From positions 62,001 through 126,000 of the forward strand of contig JAEWTL010000127.1 in NCBI GenBank assembly GCA_023459495.1: 64,000 bases of DNA, read 5' to 3'. The position numbers were made by a program, and so were the translations under genes. Positions 18,564-28,742 of this stretch are shown one piece after another. Positions within the stretch are counted from its first letter, which is position 1. Each line of letters begins with the position of its first letter. This DNA is from Bacillota bacterium. GTDB taxonomy: Bacteria > Bacillota > Clostridia > Christensenellales > SZUA-584. The notes under the pieces are model-generated. The model saw only the letters and a program-made list of their open reading frames with translations. It had not been told where the DNA came from and did not search any database.

Positions 18564-20892
18564 GCACCATTTCCTCAATGCGCGCAAAACACGCGCTCTC
18601 CCGCAGCTCTTTTTTGGGCCCCAAGTGCGGGATCGGGTGTATTTTACCACTTTTGTCCGGACCGATCAACTTCAGTTCGGTTAAGACCCGCAGCGCAAAC
18701 GCCGTCTTCCGGTGATCCAGCCCCATGCTCAGCTCGGGCGAAGCGTTCCCTGCTTTGCCGCAAGCCGTGCATAGCTTACGATATGCCGTGAGCAGGGCTT
18801 CGCGTTCCATGAAGTACGCCGCAGCGTGCCGCCGATATTCAACCTCCATTGCGCCATCCCACAGCGTGCTGTTCGCTGCTCGACCGATGCGCAGCAGTCG
18901 GTTATAGCCCTGAGGCGCCTGTGCAGCCACGCAGTTATCCAGCGTAAACGCGAGCGGGTCGTGCAGGCAAAGTCTTCCGTCCTTCAGCGCCTCTTGCACC
19001 GCTTTGATATCGAGCAAGCGCTTTAGTGCAGGCTCAGTGCCCGCCTCCGCGCACAACGAAAACCGGCTATGCTTCAACTCTGCCTCCAGTTCCTGTACAA
19101 AGGCATCTTCGGTGGTTTCGGAGGTTTCCGCCACCATAAGCTCGTCCAGAAAGCGCTCCGCCATCTGCTGCTTGTTGGCCTGCAGAAAGCCTTCCGTCAG
19201 CGTTTCGTCGAACCGCACCGAAAGCTCCCGCACCACGAGCTGCGGCTTACCGTTATAGTCATTGATCCCCGGTTCGCAGATGAAGTCGCCGGTTTGCGAG
19301 AGAAAGGTCTGCGATGCCCGATGAAAAAAACGCACCGCGTCGATCGACGCGCCATTCTGACGCATGGTGAATTTCAAATGCGCGCCGCCGTTCTTTCCCA
19401 CGAAATGCGCCTCGTCCACACGCCCGTCGGAGATCAGCACCGCGGGCTTCTCGTTGCACGCGCCGAACGGCTCCAGCCGCTCCATATCTTCCACGAGCCG
19501 CTTGGTGACATCCCCCACCGGCAGGGCCATGTCATAGGGCTTCTGCACGGCAAATGCGTCCTCACCGTAATGCGCCGATACATATGCCGCGAGGTCTTTG
19601 CGCAGCGCATCCACGCCCTCCGGCTGGATCGTCAGCCCTGCCGCCTGTGCGTGACCGCCGAATTTCTCAAACCGGTCCGAAAATGTTGCCAATGCTTCGT
19701 AGATGTTGACGCCGCCCGCGCTGCGCGCACTGCCTGAGAGCTTAGTACCCGCGCCACCCAACAGCACGCAGGGCCGGGTAAACTTCTCCGCAAGGCGCGC
19801 CGCCGCAATGCCGATCACGCCTGCATTCCACTTGCTGTCCGCCAGCACAATCGCCGCGTCGCGGTAGTATTCATGCTCCATCACGGCACATTCCGCAGCA
19901 GACACGATGTCCTCCACTTCCTGCTTGCGCCGCTCGTTGAGATCGCATATCTTTTTTGCCGTATGGGCGAGGCTGGCCGAAGGGCGCTCGGCGCAGAACA
20001 GCGTAATCGCGTCCTGCGCGGTATCCATCCGTCCTGCCGCGTTGATACGCGGCCCGAGGCCAAAGCTGATGCCCTGCGAGTTAATACCCGTAAGGCTGAT
20101 GCCCGCAGCCGATGCAAGCGCCGCAACGCCCGGCGAAGGGTTCTCGCGCAGCTTCTTCAGCCCCAGGTGCGCCAGTACCCGGTTCTCGTCCAGCAGCGGC
20201 ACAATGTCGGTGATCGTGCCGATAGCCGTTAAATCCACATACCTCATCGCATCGTCCAGCGAAGAGAGCGCACAGATCAGCTTAAACGCCACACCGCAGC
20301 CCGCGAGATACGGAAACGGGTAAGTGCTGCCCTCACGCTTAGGGTTGACGATCCACGGCGTATCAGGCAGCGTTTCGCCGCATTCGTGGTGATCCGTAAC
20401 GATCACATCCACACCGAGCTCCCGCGCCAGCTTCACTTCCTCCACGTTCGTTACGCCGCAGTCCACCGTAACGATCAGCGTCGTACCGGCTGCTGCGATC
20501 CGCCTGACGGCTTCGGTTGAGAGGCCGTAGCCCTCCAGATGCCGGTTGGGTGAGCAGATATCCGCTTTTGCACCGATGCCGCGCAGGTAAAGCTGCAGGG
20601 TGCTGCCTCCGCAGATGCCGTCCGCATCGTAATCGCAGAATACGCTGATGCGCTCCTTGCCGTCGATGGCCTGCCTGAGGCGCGCCGCCGCGCCCGGCAT
20701 ATCAGGCAATCCCATCGGGTCGTGCAGCTGGCTGATATCCGGGTGCAGAAAAGCATGCGCCGCTTCGGGCGTATCCACCCCGCGTCGGCACAGCAGCTCC
20801 GCGACGGGCGTACTCAGCCGCTCCGCAGCCGCTATCGCCGAGACCGCAGAAGGTGCGCACTCCTGTTGTTCCCTGCTTACGAATACCTGCAC
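18553..20892 (-). CDS. recJ: Single-stranded-DNA exonuclease RecJ, long form
   Basis: This 779-residue 5'-3' exonuclease acts in recombination and mismatch/base-excision repair. Motifs include FCDYDADGICGG (about residues 84-95), VTVDCGVTN, VTDHHECGE (about 165-173, the DHH motif) and the DHHA1 motif GGHAQAAG (about 414-421). About 200 extra C-terminal residues follow the core, as in Firmicutes RecJ. The start is GTG at 20892 behind AAAGGAAG. A hairpin separates it from secF, but recJ-relA-dtd are tightly packed. Confidence 0.95.
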
Positions 20893-20914
20893 TTTTTCTT
20901 CCTTTCAATATGGG

Positions 20915-20944
20915 AAAAGCCTCTCCCGCGCGGGAAAGGCTTTG
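20915..20944 (-). terminator. Probable terminator or attenuator between secF and recJ
   Basis: AAAGCC...GGCTTT (20916-20943) forms a long, nearly perfect stem with GC-rich centre and one mismatch. On the minus strand it is followed by TTTTCCC, a short T-run, so partial read-through into recJ is likely. Confidence 0.6.
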
Positions 20945-20966
20945 CATTACAGTCGTTGGAATGCTT

Positions 20967-21896
20967 TTACGCGCGCTGTCCGGCCGGTTTTGCCGACATT
21001 TTTTTATGCGTGCGGTTATCGTGCCAATCCTCCAGCCCCATCCAGATCGGGGTTGCAATGAAGATCGACGAGTATGTGCCCGAAATGAGGCCGATGATGA
21101 TCGGGAGCGCAAACTCCTTGATTGACTCGACGCCGAAGATGTACAGCGCCAGTATCGTGATCAGCGTTGTGGCCGAGGTATTGATCGTACGAGGCAGTGT
21201 CTCACGGATACTGAGGTCCGCAATCTCTCTGCGCGGCGTACCTCTTACGCTCAGGATACGATGATTTTCACGGATGCGGTCGAACACCACGATGGTATCG
21301 TTGATGGAGTAACCCACGATGGTCAGACACGCCGCGATGTACGAGCTGTTGATCTGCATGCGCGTGATGCTCATGAACGCCGTCATGATCAGCACGTCGT
21401 GAATCAGTGCCACCACGCCCGCGATACCGGAGAACAGGGCAAACCGGATCCAGATGTAGATCAGCATTACGCCGGATGCAATGGCCACCGACATAAACGC
21501 ATTGGCTACGATCTCCTTGGACGTGACACCGCCCACGCTCTCCATCTGCTCTGCCGTGGCTTCGGGATACGTCTGCTGGATGGATGCGACGATGGCGTCA
21601 CGGGCCTCGACCTTGTTGGTATTCTCGGAAAGCTTCATACGGATGACGGCTTGTTTGCCGTTTTCAGCCGCAACGATCTGCGTCGTAGCGGGGTCAACGC
21701 CATTGGCGGAAAGCGCATCCTTGATCACCTGCTGATCATAGGTATGCCCGATATCAATGGTTAAAAGGTTGCCGCCTGTAAAATCGATACCCAGGTTGAG
21801 TCCGCCGAAAACCACCCCGACGACCAGTCCCGCGATTACGATCAGGCATGACAGTATGACAAAGTATTTGGTTTTGTTCATAAACCACAAGTTCAT
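20967..21896 (-). CDS. secF: Protein translocase subunit SecF
   Basis: This 309-residue six-helix membrane protein works with SecD to use the proton gradient in late steps of Sec-dependent export. The signature LGIDFTGGN lies near residues 35-43, and the pore region with GYSINDTIVVFDRIREN near residues 191-207. It starts one base after secD; its SD (AAAGGAG) lies inside the last secD codons, implying coupling. Confidence 0.97.
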   Translation of the reverse strand: MNLWFMNKTKYFVILSCLIVIAGLVVGVVFGGLNLGIDFTGGNLLTIDIGHTYDQQVIKDALSANGVDPATTQIVAAENGKQAVIRMKLSENTNKVEARDAIVASIQQTYPEATAEQMESVGGVTSKEIVANAFMSVAIASGVMLIYIWIRFALFSGIAGVVALIHDVLIMTAFMSITRMQINSSYIAACLTIVGYSINDTIVVFDRIRENHRILSVRGTPRREIADLSIRETLPRTINTSATTLITILALYIFGVESIKEFALPIIIGLISGTYSSIFIATPIWMGLEDWHDNRTHKKMSAKPAGQRA

Positions 21897-21897
21897 A

Positions 21898-23217
21898 CTA
21901 CTTCACTCCTTTCGCGGCGATTTCCGCGTCGCTCTTCCGTATTGAATAGAGCCGCCTGTTCTGTACATTGAGTACCAGCACCATGTTCATCAGCCACCGG
22001 GTCAGCACCACAGCGGAGAACATGGAGAGCACAATACCGATGATCAGCGTAAAGCCGAAGCCTTTTACCGTACCTACGCCGAAGATCGCGATGACGATAC
22101 CGGCGATGATGGTGGTCACGTTGGAGTCGATGATGGTGCTCATGGCTTTATGGAAACCAGCCTTCATGGAGGCGGTCAGCGTCTTACCGCGTGCCAGCTC
22201 CTCTTTGAATCTTTCAAATATGATGACGTTGGCATCTACCGCCATACCAATACTGAGGATAATACCCGCGATGCCCGGCAGCGTAAGCTGTATCGAGAAC
22301 AGCGCCAACACCAGCACGATCAGGAAGATATAAACCGTCAGCGCCACGCAGGCAACAAACCCGGGCAGCCGGTAGTAAATCAGCATGAACACGAACAACG
22401 CGATGATGCCGATCATGCCTGCAAACAAGCTTCTGTCCAAAGCATCTGCGCCCAATGACGCGCTGATGGTCGAACTGTCCAGTTCGTTCAGCACGAGGGG
22501 CAGCGCGCCGGATTCAATCTGAATCGCGAGGTTTTGCGCCTGTTCTGCCGTGAACGGATTACCGGTGCCGCCGGAGATGTACGCCGTGCCTCCGGCGATC
22601 TCCTCCTGTGCAACCGGACTGGAAATGACATTGCCGTCCAGCTTGATGTCGAGCGACTGGCCGGTAGCCGCAGATACCTTGGTGATTGCGGCAAATTCCG
22701 CTGCAGCAGACGAATCGAAGTCTACCCGAACCTGATATTCTTTATTACCGCTTGAATCGGTAACAACGTATGCGCCTGCGGACTTCACCTGATCACCCTT
22801 GATCTGGGTGACGCCATCCACATCGCAGAACTCCAGCTCACCGGTTGTAATAAGCAGACTCAAAATAGCATTCGGGTCCTGCGTTGAACTGGTTTTATTG
22901 ATCGGTATTTCTACGCGGATACGGTCGTTATTCTGCCGCACGATTGTCGCTTCGGTGAATCCCTTTTCGTCGAGACGCTTTCGGAGCACGCTTACGGTAG
23001 TATCCATTTTGACGTCGAAATCGGCGTCAGTAAAGTCTCCCTGATCAGCCTGGAATACGGCATACACGCCGCCTGTGAGGTCTAATCCCAGCGGAACCTT
23101 CTCCGGCAGCGGCCCAACCCTATAAATTCCGATGTAGATACCTGCCATCAGAGAATATACGATCGCGCCAAAGACCAGAACAATGATCGCTAACTTAATG
23201 ATTTGGCGTTTCTTCAT
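21898..23217 (-). CDS. secD: Protein translocase subunit SecD
   Basis: This 439-residue six-helix membrane protein has a large extracytoplasmic domain between helix 1 and 2. The signature PLGLDLTGGVYAVF lies near residues 41-54 and the conserved GMAVDANVIIFERFKEEL near residues 316-333. The size is typical of stand-alone Clostridia SecD. The ATG at 23217 is preceded by AAGGAGG and a consensus promoter. It opens the secD-secF-recJ-relA cluster. Confidence 0.97.
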   Translation of the reverse strand: MKKRQIIKLAIIVLVFGAIVYSLMAGIYIGIYRVGPLPEKVPLGLDLTGGVYAVFQADQGDFTDADFDVKMDTTVSVLRKRLDEKGFTEATIVRQNNDRIRVEIPINKTSSTQDPNAILSLLITTGELEFCDVDGVTQIKGDQVKSAGAYVVTDSSGNKEYQVRVDFDSSAAAEFAAITKVSAATGQSLDIKLDGNVISSPVAQEEIAGGTAYISGGTGNPFTAEQAQNLAIQIESGALPLVLNELDSSTISASLGADALDRSLFAGMIGIIALFVFMLIYYRLPGFVACVALTVYIFLIVLVLALFSIQLTLPGIAGIILSIGMAVDANVIIFERFKEELARGKTLTASMKAGFHKAMSTIIDSNVTTIIAGIVIAIFGVGTVKGFGFTLIIGIVLSMFSAVVLTRWLMNMVLVLNVQNRRLYSIRKSDAEIAAKGVK

Positions 23218-23270
23218 ATCGTAAACGCGTCCTCCTTGTGCGAAATCTGCTTTGAACGAAAACTCTTATC

Positions 23271-23299
23271 ATTATAACCGCGGCATGTCCAATAGTCAA
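23271..23299 (-). promoter_or_regulatory. Sigma-A promoter of secDF
   Basis: TTGACT (23294-23299) and perfect TATAAT (23271-23276) on the minus strand are separated by 17 bp, about 55 bases before the secD ATG. Confidence 0.85.
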
Positions 23300-23348
23300 C
23301 CGCGCTGGAAAAAGCATTTTTATGGCGAAAACTAAGGTTTAAGCGACC

Positions 23349-26300
23349 TCAGTCGAACAGACTGATCTGGCTTTTTTCCGCCATCCCCTTCAGGCATCCA
23401 TACTCTTCCAGCTTGCCGATGACAGCGCTGGAAATGCCGGAACGCTTCTTCAGATCCTCCACGGATATGAATTCGCCCTGTTGCCGTGCCTGCACGATGC
23501 CTCGCGCCGCAGACGCACCCGTGCCGCCCATCGCGGTAAATGGCAGACGGATGCCGTGCTCCTCGATGGTGCACCGCGTTGCGTCGCTCTTGTACAGGTC
23601 ACACGGCAGAAAGTCGATACCGCGTTCGATCATTTCGAGTGCGACCTCAAGGATCGTCACCTGGCTCGACTCAATGGCTGTCGCCGCCTTGCCCTTGGCC
23701 TCGATAGCCGCAAGCCGCATGCGCACCGTTTCCGCCGAATGCAGGTACTGCGCATCGAGGTTGTCCGCGCGGACCGTAAAATAGGTGGCGTAGAACTCAC
23801 GCGGATGGTGCACCTTGAAGTACGCAATGCGCAGCGACATCATGACGTAAGCCACGGAATGCGCCCGCGGGAACATGTACTTGATCTTTTTACACGAATC
23901 GATGAACCACTCCGGCACCGCCGCCTCGCGCATAGCTGTTTCCCAGTCGTCCTTGAGCCCCTTGCCCTTGCGGACTGACTCCATAATGAAGAACGACATG
24001 CGCGCATCCATGCCCTTGCTGACGAGGTAGTTCATGATGTCGTCGCGCGTACAGATAACCTGCCGCAGGTTCGCCGTGCCGTTCTGGATGAGGTCGTGGG
24101 CGTTGTTGAGCCACACGTCCGTACCGTGCGAAAGCCCCGCGATGCGCACCAACTCACCGATGGTTGTGGGCCGTGTCTCCACGAGTATCTGCCGTACGAA
24201 CTTTGTGCCAAACTCCGGTATGCCGATGCTGCCGACCTCGGTACCGAGAATCTGCTCCGGCGAAAGCCGCAGCGCCTTCAGCGACGAGAACAGCGACAGC
24301 GTATCCGGATCGTTGATCGGCACCTCCTTGGGGTCGATGCCCGTCAGCTCCTCCAGCATGTGCAGCGCGGTCGGGTCGTCGTGGCCGAGAATATCCAGCT
24401 TGATCAGCCGGTCGTGCAGCGAATTAAAGTTGTAGTGCGTGGTCACGCTATCGGCATCCGTGTCGTTCGCGGGATACTGGATGGGTGTGAACTCGTGGAT
24501 GTCGCGCTCCTTGGGCAGTATCACGAGGCCGCCCGGATGCTGGCCTGTGGTACGCTTGGTGCCGGATATGCCCCTCGTCAGCCGGTCGATCTCGGCGCGG
24601 CCCACCACGATGCCTTTCTCCTGCAGATAGTTTTTCACGAAGCCGTAGGCCGTCTGGTCCTTCACACTGCTGATCGTGCCAGCACGGAACACGTGGTCGC
24701 GGCCGAAATAGTCGAGGATGAACTCGTGCGCCTTGGGCTGGTAATCCCCCGAAAAGTTGAGGTCAATATCCGGCACCTTGTCTGCATCGATGCCGAGGAA
24801 CGTCGCGAACGGTATGCCGTAGCCATCGCGCCGGTAAGGCGTGCCGCAGACCGGGCAATCCTTCGCAGGCAGGTCAGGGCCGGTGGCGTAAGCTTCGGTG
24901 TCCACATCGAAGTCGCTGTGTTTGCAGTTTGGGCAAACATAGTGCGGCGGCAGGCCGTTGACCTCGGTAATGCCCGCCATGGTTGCGGCGAGCGAGGAGC
25001 CGACAGAGCCTCGGGAACCCACGAGGTAGCCATCCTGCACGGAATGGCTGACCAACTCATAAGCGATGTAGTACAGCACGTCGTAGCCATGCTTGATGAT
25101 GTTGCCCAATTCCTTTTCCAGCCGCTCCTGAACGATCTCAGGCAACGGATCACCATACATCGCCTTGGCGGTATCCCAGCACATCGTGGAAAGCTTCTCC
25201 GCCGACTGGTCGATCACCGGCATGGCGGTATCGTCGGGCAGCAGCTGAATCTTCTCCACCTGCGCCGCGATGGCTCGCGGCACGTCAATGACGATCTCCT
25301 TGGCTTTCTCCTCGCCCAGATACCGGAACTCGGCCAGCATCTCAACCGTCGTGCGGAAATAGAGCGGCGCCTGATTGTCGGCGTCGCTGAAGCCCTGCCC
25401 GTGCATCAGAATGCGGCGGAAGTATTCGTCCTGCGGGTCCAGAAAGTGAGAGTCGCACGTCGCGGCAACCGGCTTGCCCATTTCCTCACCGAGTTTCACG
25501 ATCCGCCGCGTGATGTCGCGCACCTCTTCCACGCCGCGCAGACGGCCTTCGCGTACCATGAACATGTTGTTGCTGTCCGGCTGCACCTCAAGGTAGTCAT
25601 AGAAATTCGCGATATGCTTCAGCTCGCCGTCCGATGCAAAGCGCAGGATAGCCTGAATGAGTTCGCCCTGTTCGCATGCGCTGCCGATAATCAGCCCTTC
25701 GCGGTGCGAGATGAGCATGGACTTTAAGACGCGCGGCCTGCGGTAGTAGTGGTTCATGTGCGAATCGCTCACGAGCTCATACAGGTTGCGCAGCCCGCGA
25801 CTGTCCTTGCACAGCAGGATGATATGGTAGACGGGCATGGTTTTCTCGTCCGGCAGGGAAACGGGCCTGATGTCCTTTTTTGCCTCGTCCATGCAGATCT
25901 TCATCAGCTTTGCGGTCGCTTCCGCGTCGTCCAGCGCGCGATGGTGCCGAAACTCAATGCCGAAATCCGCGGCAAACTTGCCGAGGCTGTAGCTGCGGTG
26001 GCCGGGCATAATGCGTTTAAACAGCCAAAGCGTATCGAGGCACGGATTGTCGAACTGAATGCCGTAATCCGCACCGTGGGTATAGACAAAGCTTAAATCG
26101 AACCCGGCGTTGTGCGCGGCGAGATGCGTATCCCCCGCGAATTTCTGAAACATGGAGAGCGCCGTACCCATGTCGGGCGCATCCTTGACCATCTCGTTGG
26201 TAATACCCGTTGTGGCGGTGATCTCCGCGCTGATAGGCTGTCCGGGGTTGACGAAGGTACAGAACGTTTCGACGATCTCACCGTTCTTTAACCGCACCGC

Positions 26301-27644
26301 ACCGATCTCTGTGATGCCGCACTTCTTGGGATTAAGGCCTGTGGTCTCGAGGTCGAACACGACGTATTCGTCGGCAAATTCCTCCTGATACGCATTACCC
26401 GTGTCGTCGATCAGATAGGCCTCCATGCCGTAAATGACCTTGATGCCGGATTTTTTGGCCGCGTCGAAAGCGCGCGGGAACGCCTGCACCACACCGTGGT
26501 CCGTAATCGCCACAGCCTCGTGGCCGAACTCCGCGGCGCGCTTTACCACATCCGTTTCATCCGCCATCCCGTCAAGCGCGCTCATGTTGGTGTGCAGATG
26601 CAGTTCCACTCGTTTCACTTCAGCTTCATCCCTGCGCCTTACAGCCTGTGTCTCCTCAATGCATTTTACCGAGACGACCAGCTCACGCGAATAGGTATCG
26701 TAACCCGCCGTTCCGGTGGCACGCACCGCAGGCGCTTTCTCCAGCCGGGTCTTGATCTCCTCGCACTGGTCGCGCTGCACGAATGCCTTGCAGGTGATCG
26801 TGGAGGTCTGATCGGTCACGCTGAATACCACGATGGATTTCTTGCCACGCGTCTCATTCTTGATATCAAAGGACTTCACGTCCACCACGTTGCCCACCAC
26901 AGCACACAGCCCGGTGGTCTCCGTAATTTCACGAACAGGCACTGCATTGGCCGCAAGCCGCTTGCCAAAAATCAGGTCCTTATCCTTTTTCTCCTCAGGC
27001 TTCTGCTCAACGGGTTGCTTTTCCTTCTTCGATTTTTCCGCAATGGGTTTTGGAGCAGCGGGCTTTTCAGGCACAGGTTTTTCCGAGGTAGGCTTTTCCG
27101 GAGCTGCCTGTGCTGCCGCAGCCGGAGTAGACGCATCCGCCAAAGCAACGGATTTTTCCGCTTTGGATCTGCGCGCCGGCTTTTTCGCCGATGCTCCGGT
27201 GCGCACGGAAATCTCCGAGCCAAAGCTGCGGCTCAGGTAACCGCTGATATAGTCATGCAAGCCGGAATCGATAAACAGGTCCTTTCCAAACGGTTCAGAA
27301 AACTCGACGCGCAGTTGGTTACCTTCGACGGAAAATTCCGCGCGCTGCAGAAACGGCGCCAATATCCGGTCCTTGGCGCACAGTAGGGCGCGCGCATGCT
27401 CCGCCAAATCCTGCGGGGACATGGTGCTGCGGTACGCGATGACCGGCAGCGCGCTCTCCCCCAGCGCCTCGCGAACAAACCGCTCGATCTCGAGGTATAC
27501 GTCGGGCGGAAGCGGCTCACTTTCAAAGCGGGCGTAATATTCGTCCTTTTTCGTATCATGCTGAATCTTGATGAAACGCAGCGCCAGCCTGTCGTCGATC
27601 CGTACGCTGTTTTTCAGCGCACTGAAAAAATCCCCCTGCTTCAC
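23349..27644 (-). CDS. polC: DNA polymerase III alpha subunit, PolC type
   Basis: This roughly 1431-residue replicative polymerase is specific to low-GC Gram-positive bacteria and relatives. In order: N-terminal domain with an Ala/Pro/Lys-rich linker (about 145-220), an OB-fold, a PHP domain (HLHTNMSALDG), an inserted DnaQ-type 3'-5' exonuclease (FDLETTGLNP, with HRALDDAEATAKL later), the polymerase palm (VPDIDLNFSGDYQ) and a zinc-type CPNCKHSD/CPVCGTP region. The GTG at 27644 has AAGGGGG five bases upstream; the in-frame TTG at 27668 has no clear SD, so the shorter form is preferred. It ends the rpsB-to-polC cluster. Confidence 0.97.
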   Translation of the reverse strand: MKQGDFFSALKNSVRIDDRLALRFIKIQHDTKKDEYYARFESEPLPPDVYLEIERFVREALGESALPVIAYRSTMSPQDLAEHARALLCAKDRILAPFLQRAEFSVEGNQLRVEFSEPFGKDLFIDSGLHDYISGYLSRSFGSEISVRTGASAKKPARRSKAEKSVALADASTPAAAAQAAPEKPTSEKPVPEKPAAPKPIAEKSKKEKQPVEQKPEEKKDKDLIFGKRLAANAVPVREITETTGLCAVVGNVVDVKSFDIKNETRGKKSIVVFSVTDQTSTITCKAFVQRDQCEEIKTRLEKAPAVRATGTAGYDTYSRELVVSVKCIEETQAVRRRDEAEVKRVELHLHTNMSALDGMADETDVVKRAAEFGHEAVAITDHGVVQAFPRAFDAAKKSGIKVIYGMEAYLIDDTGNAYQEEFADEYVVFDLETTGLNPKKCGITEIGAVRLKNGEIVETFCTFVNPGQPISAEITATTGITNEMVKDAPDMGTALSMFQKFAGDTHLAAHNAGFDLSFVYTHGADYGIQFDNPCLDTLWLFKRIMPGHRSYSLGKFAADFGIEFRHHRALDDAEATAKLMKICMDEAKKDIRPVSLPDEKTMPVYHIILLCKDSRGLRNLYELVSDSHMNHYYRRPRVLKSMLISHREGLIIGSACEQGELIQAILRFASDGELKHIANFYDYLEVQPDSNNMFMVREGRLRGVEEVRDITRRIVKLGEEMGKPVAATCDSHFLDPQDEYFRRILMHGQGFSDADNQAPLYFRTTVEMLAEFRYLGEEKAKEIVIDVPRAIAAQVEKIQLLPDDTAMPVIDQSAEKLSTMCWDTAKAMYGDPLPEIVQERLEKELGNIIKHGYDVLYYIAYELVSHSVQDGYLVGSRGSVGSSLAATMAGITEVNGLPPHYVCPNCKHSDFDVDTEAYATGPDLPAKDCPVCGTPYRRDGYGIPFATFLGIDADKVPDIDLNFSGDYQPKAHEFILDYFGRDHVFRAGTISSVKDQTAYGFVKNYLQEKGIVVGRAEIDRLTRGISGTKRTTGQHPGGLVILPKERDIHEFTPIQYPANDTDADSVTTHYNFNSLHDRLIKLDILGHDDPTALHMLEELTGIDPKEVPINDPDTLSLFSSLKALRLSPEQILGTEVGSIGIPEFGTKFVRQILVETRPTTIGELVRIAGLSHGTDVWLNNAHDLIQNGTANLRQVICTRDDIMNYLVSKGMDARMSFFIMESVRKGKGLKDDWETAMREAAVPEWFIDSCKKIKYMFPRAHSVAYVMMSLRIAYFKVHHPREFYATYFTVRADNLDAQYLHSAETVRMRLAAIEAKGKAATAIESSQVTILEVALEMIERGIDFLPCDLYKSDATRCTIEEHGIRLPFTAMGGTGASAARGIVQARQQGEFISVEDLKKRSGISSAVIGKLEEYGCLKGMAEKSQISLFD

Positions 27645-27695
27645 AGCGGCCCCCTTTATCTGCCCCAAAAAGCTGTGCTTTCCGGGGACCCCGAG

Positions 27696-28742
27696 TTAAA
27701 AATTATCGGTAATATAGTTTTCGAATCGCATGAGTATTTCCGCTTGGCTGCCGGTGCTGACCAGCTTGCCCCGGGCGAACAGCGCGGCTTTGCCTTCCCC
27801 GCCGCCCGCAATGCCGATGTCGGCGTGCTTGGCTTCCCCCGGCCCGTTGACCACGCAGCCCATTACGGCCGCGACGATAGGCTTGTTCTGCTTCAGCAGC
27901 AGCGCTTCCACCCTGCGCGACAGCGCGGCTACGTCAATGCCTGTCCTTGCGCAGGTGGGACAGCTGACGACCTCCGGGTAGAATGTGCGCACGCCGCAAG
28001 CCTGCAGAATACGCCGCGCCGCCTCTACCTCCTGCACCGGGTCGCCCGTGACAGAGACCCGCACGGTATCGCCGATGCCGTCCAGCAGCAGCGCTCCAAG
28101 GCCCGCCGAGGATTTGATGATGGCATGCTCGTACGTACCCGCCTCGGTGACGCCGATGTGCAGCGGTGCATCGCACTGTGCCGCAAACAGGCGGTTGGCT
28201 TCCACGCACACAGGCACGCTCGAAGCCTTCAGCGAAACCACCACGCGGTCAAAGCCCAGGGCGTCAATCAGCCTTGTCCAATCCAGCGCGCTTTTGGCAA
28301 GCGCCTCCGGCGTGGGACCACCGTATTCCTTCAGCAGCTCCGGCTCCAGCGAGCCCGCGTTGACGCCGACGCGCAGCGCAGCGCCGTTCTCTTTGGCACA
28401 GTCCACCACGCGTTTCAAAGAGCCGCGCAGGTTGCCCGGATTGATGCGCACCTTGTCCGCGCCGTTCTCAATCGCAAGCACGGCGAGCTCCGCGTCAAAA
28501 TGCACGTCCGCAATGAGCGGCACGCGCATGGTCTTTTTAATCTCCCGGAAAGCAGGTCCGCAATCGCGCGAGTAAAAAGCACAGCGCACCGCCTCGCAGC
28601 CTGCGTCGGTCAGCGCACCAATCTGCGCCGCAGCCGCCTCAGCGTCTGCGGTATCGGTGTTCGTCATGGATTGGATAAGCACATCCGCGCCGCAGCCGAT
28701 AAAGGCAGAGCCGACGGATACGCGCCGCGTGGGCCGCCTCAT
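27696..28742 (-). CDS. ispG: (E)-4-hydroxy-3-methylbut-2-enyl-diphosphate synthase
   Basis: This 348-residue iron-sulfur enzyme catalyses the next-to-last step of the MEP isoprenoid pathway. IQSMTNTDT near residue 23, RINPGN near residue 98, and the cluster ligands in SCPTCART (about 254-261) and CVVNGPGEAKHADIG (about 292-306) are all present. The start overlaps the rseP stop (ATGA). With dxr and uppS in the same cluster it supplies precursors for the undecaprenyl carrier lipid. Confidence 0.97.
   Translation of the reverse strand: MRRPTRRVSVGSAFIGCGADVLIQSMTNTDTADAEAAAAQIGALTDAGCEAVRCAFYSRDCGPAFREIKKTMRVPLIADVHFDAELAVLAIENGADKVRINPGNLRGSLKRVVDCAKENGAALRVGVNAGSLEPELLKEYGGPTPEALAKSALDWTRLIDALGFDRVVVSLKASSVPVCVEANRLFAAQCDAPLHIGVTEAGTYEHAIIKSSAGLGALLLDGIGDTVRVSVTGDPVQEVEAARRILQACGVRTFYPEVVSCPTCARTGIDVAALSRRVEALLLKQNKPIVAAVMGCVVNGPGEAKHADIGIAGGGEGKAALFARGKLVSTGSQAEILMRFENYITDNF

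Noticed and set aside
24096..25727. Long open frame (543 codons) on the plus strand
   Set aside because: It is antisense to polC, whose motifs are unmistakable; GC-rich codon bias leaves the opposite strand open. No SD or family match.
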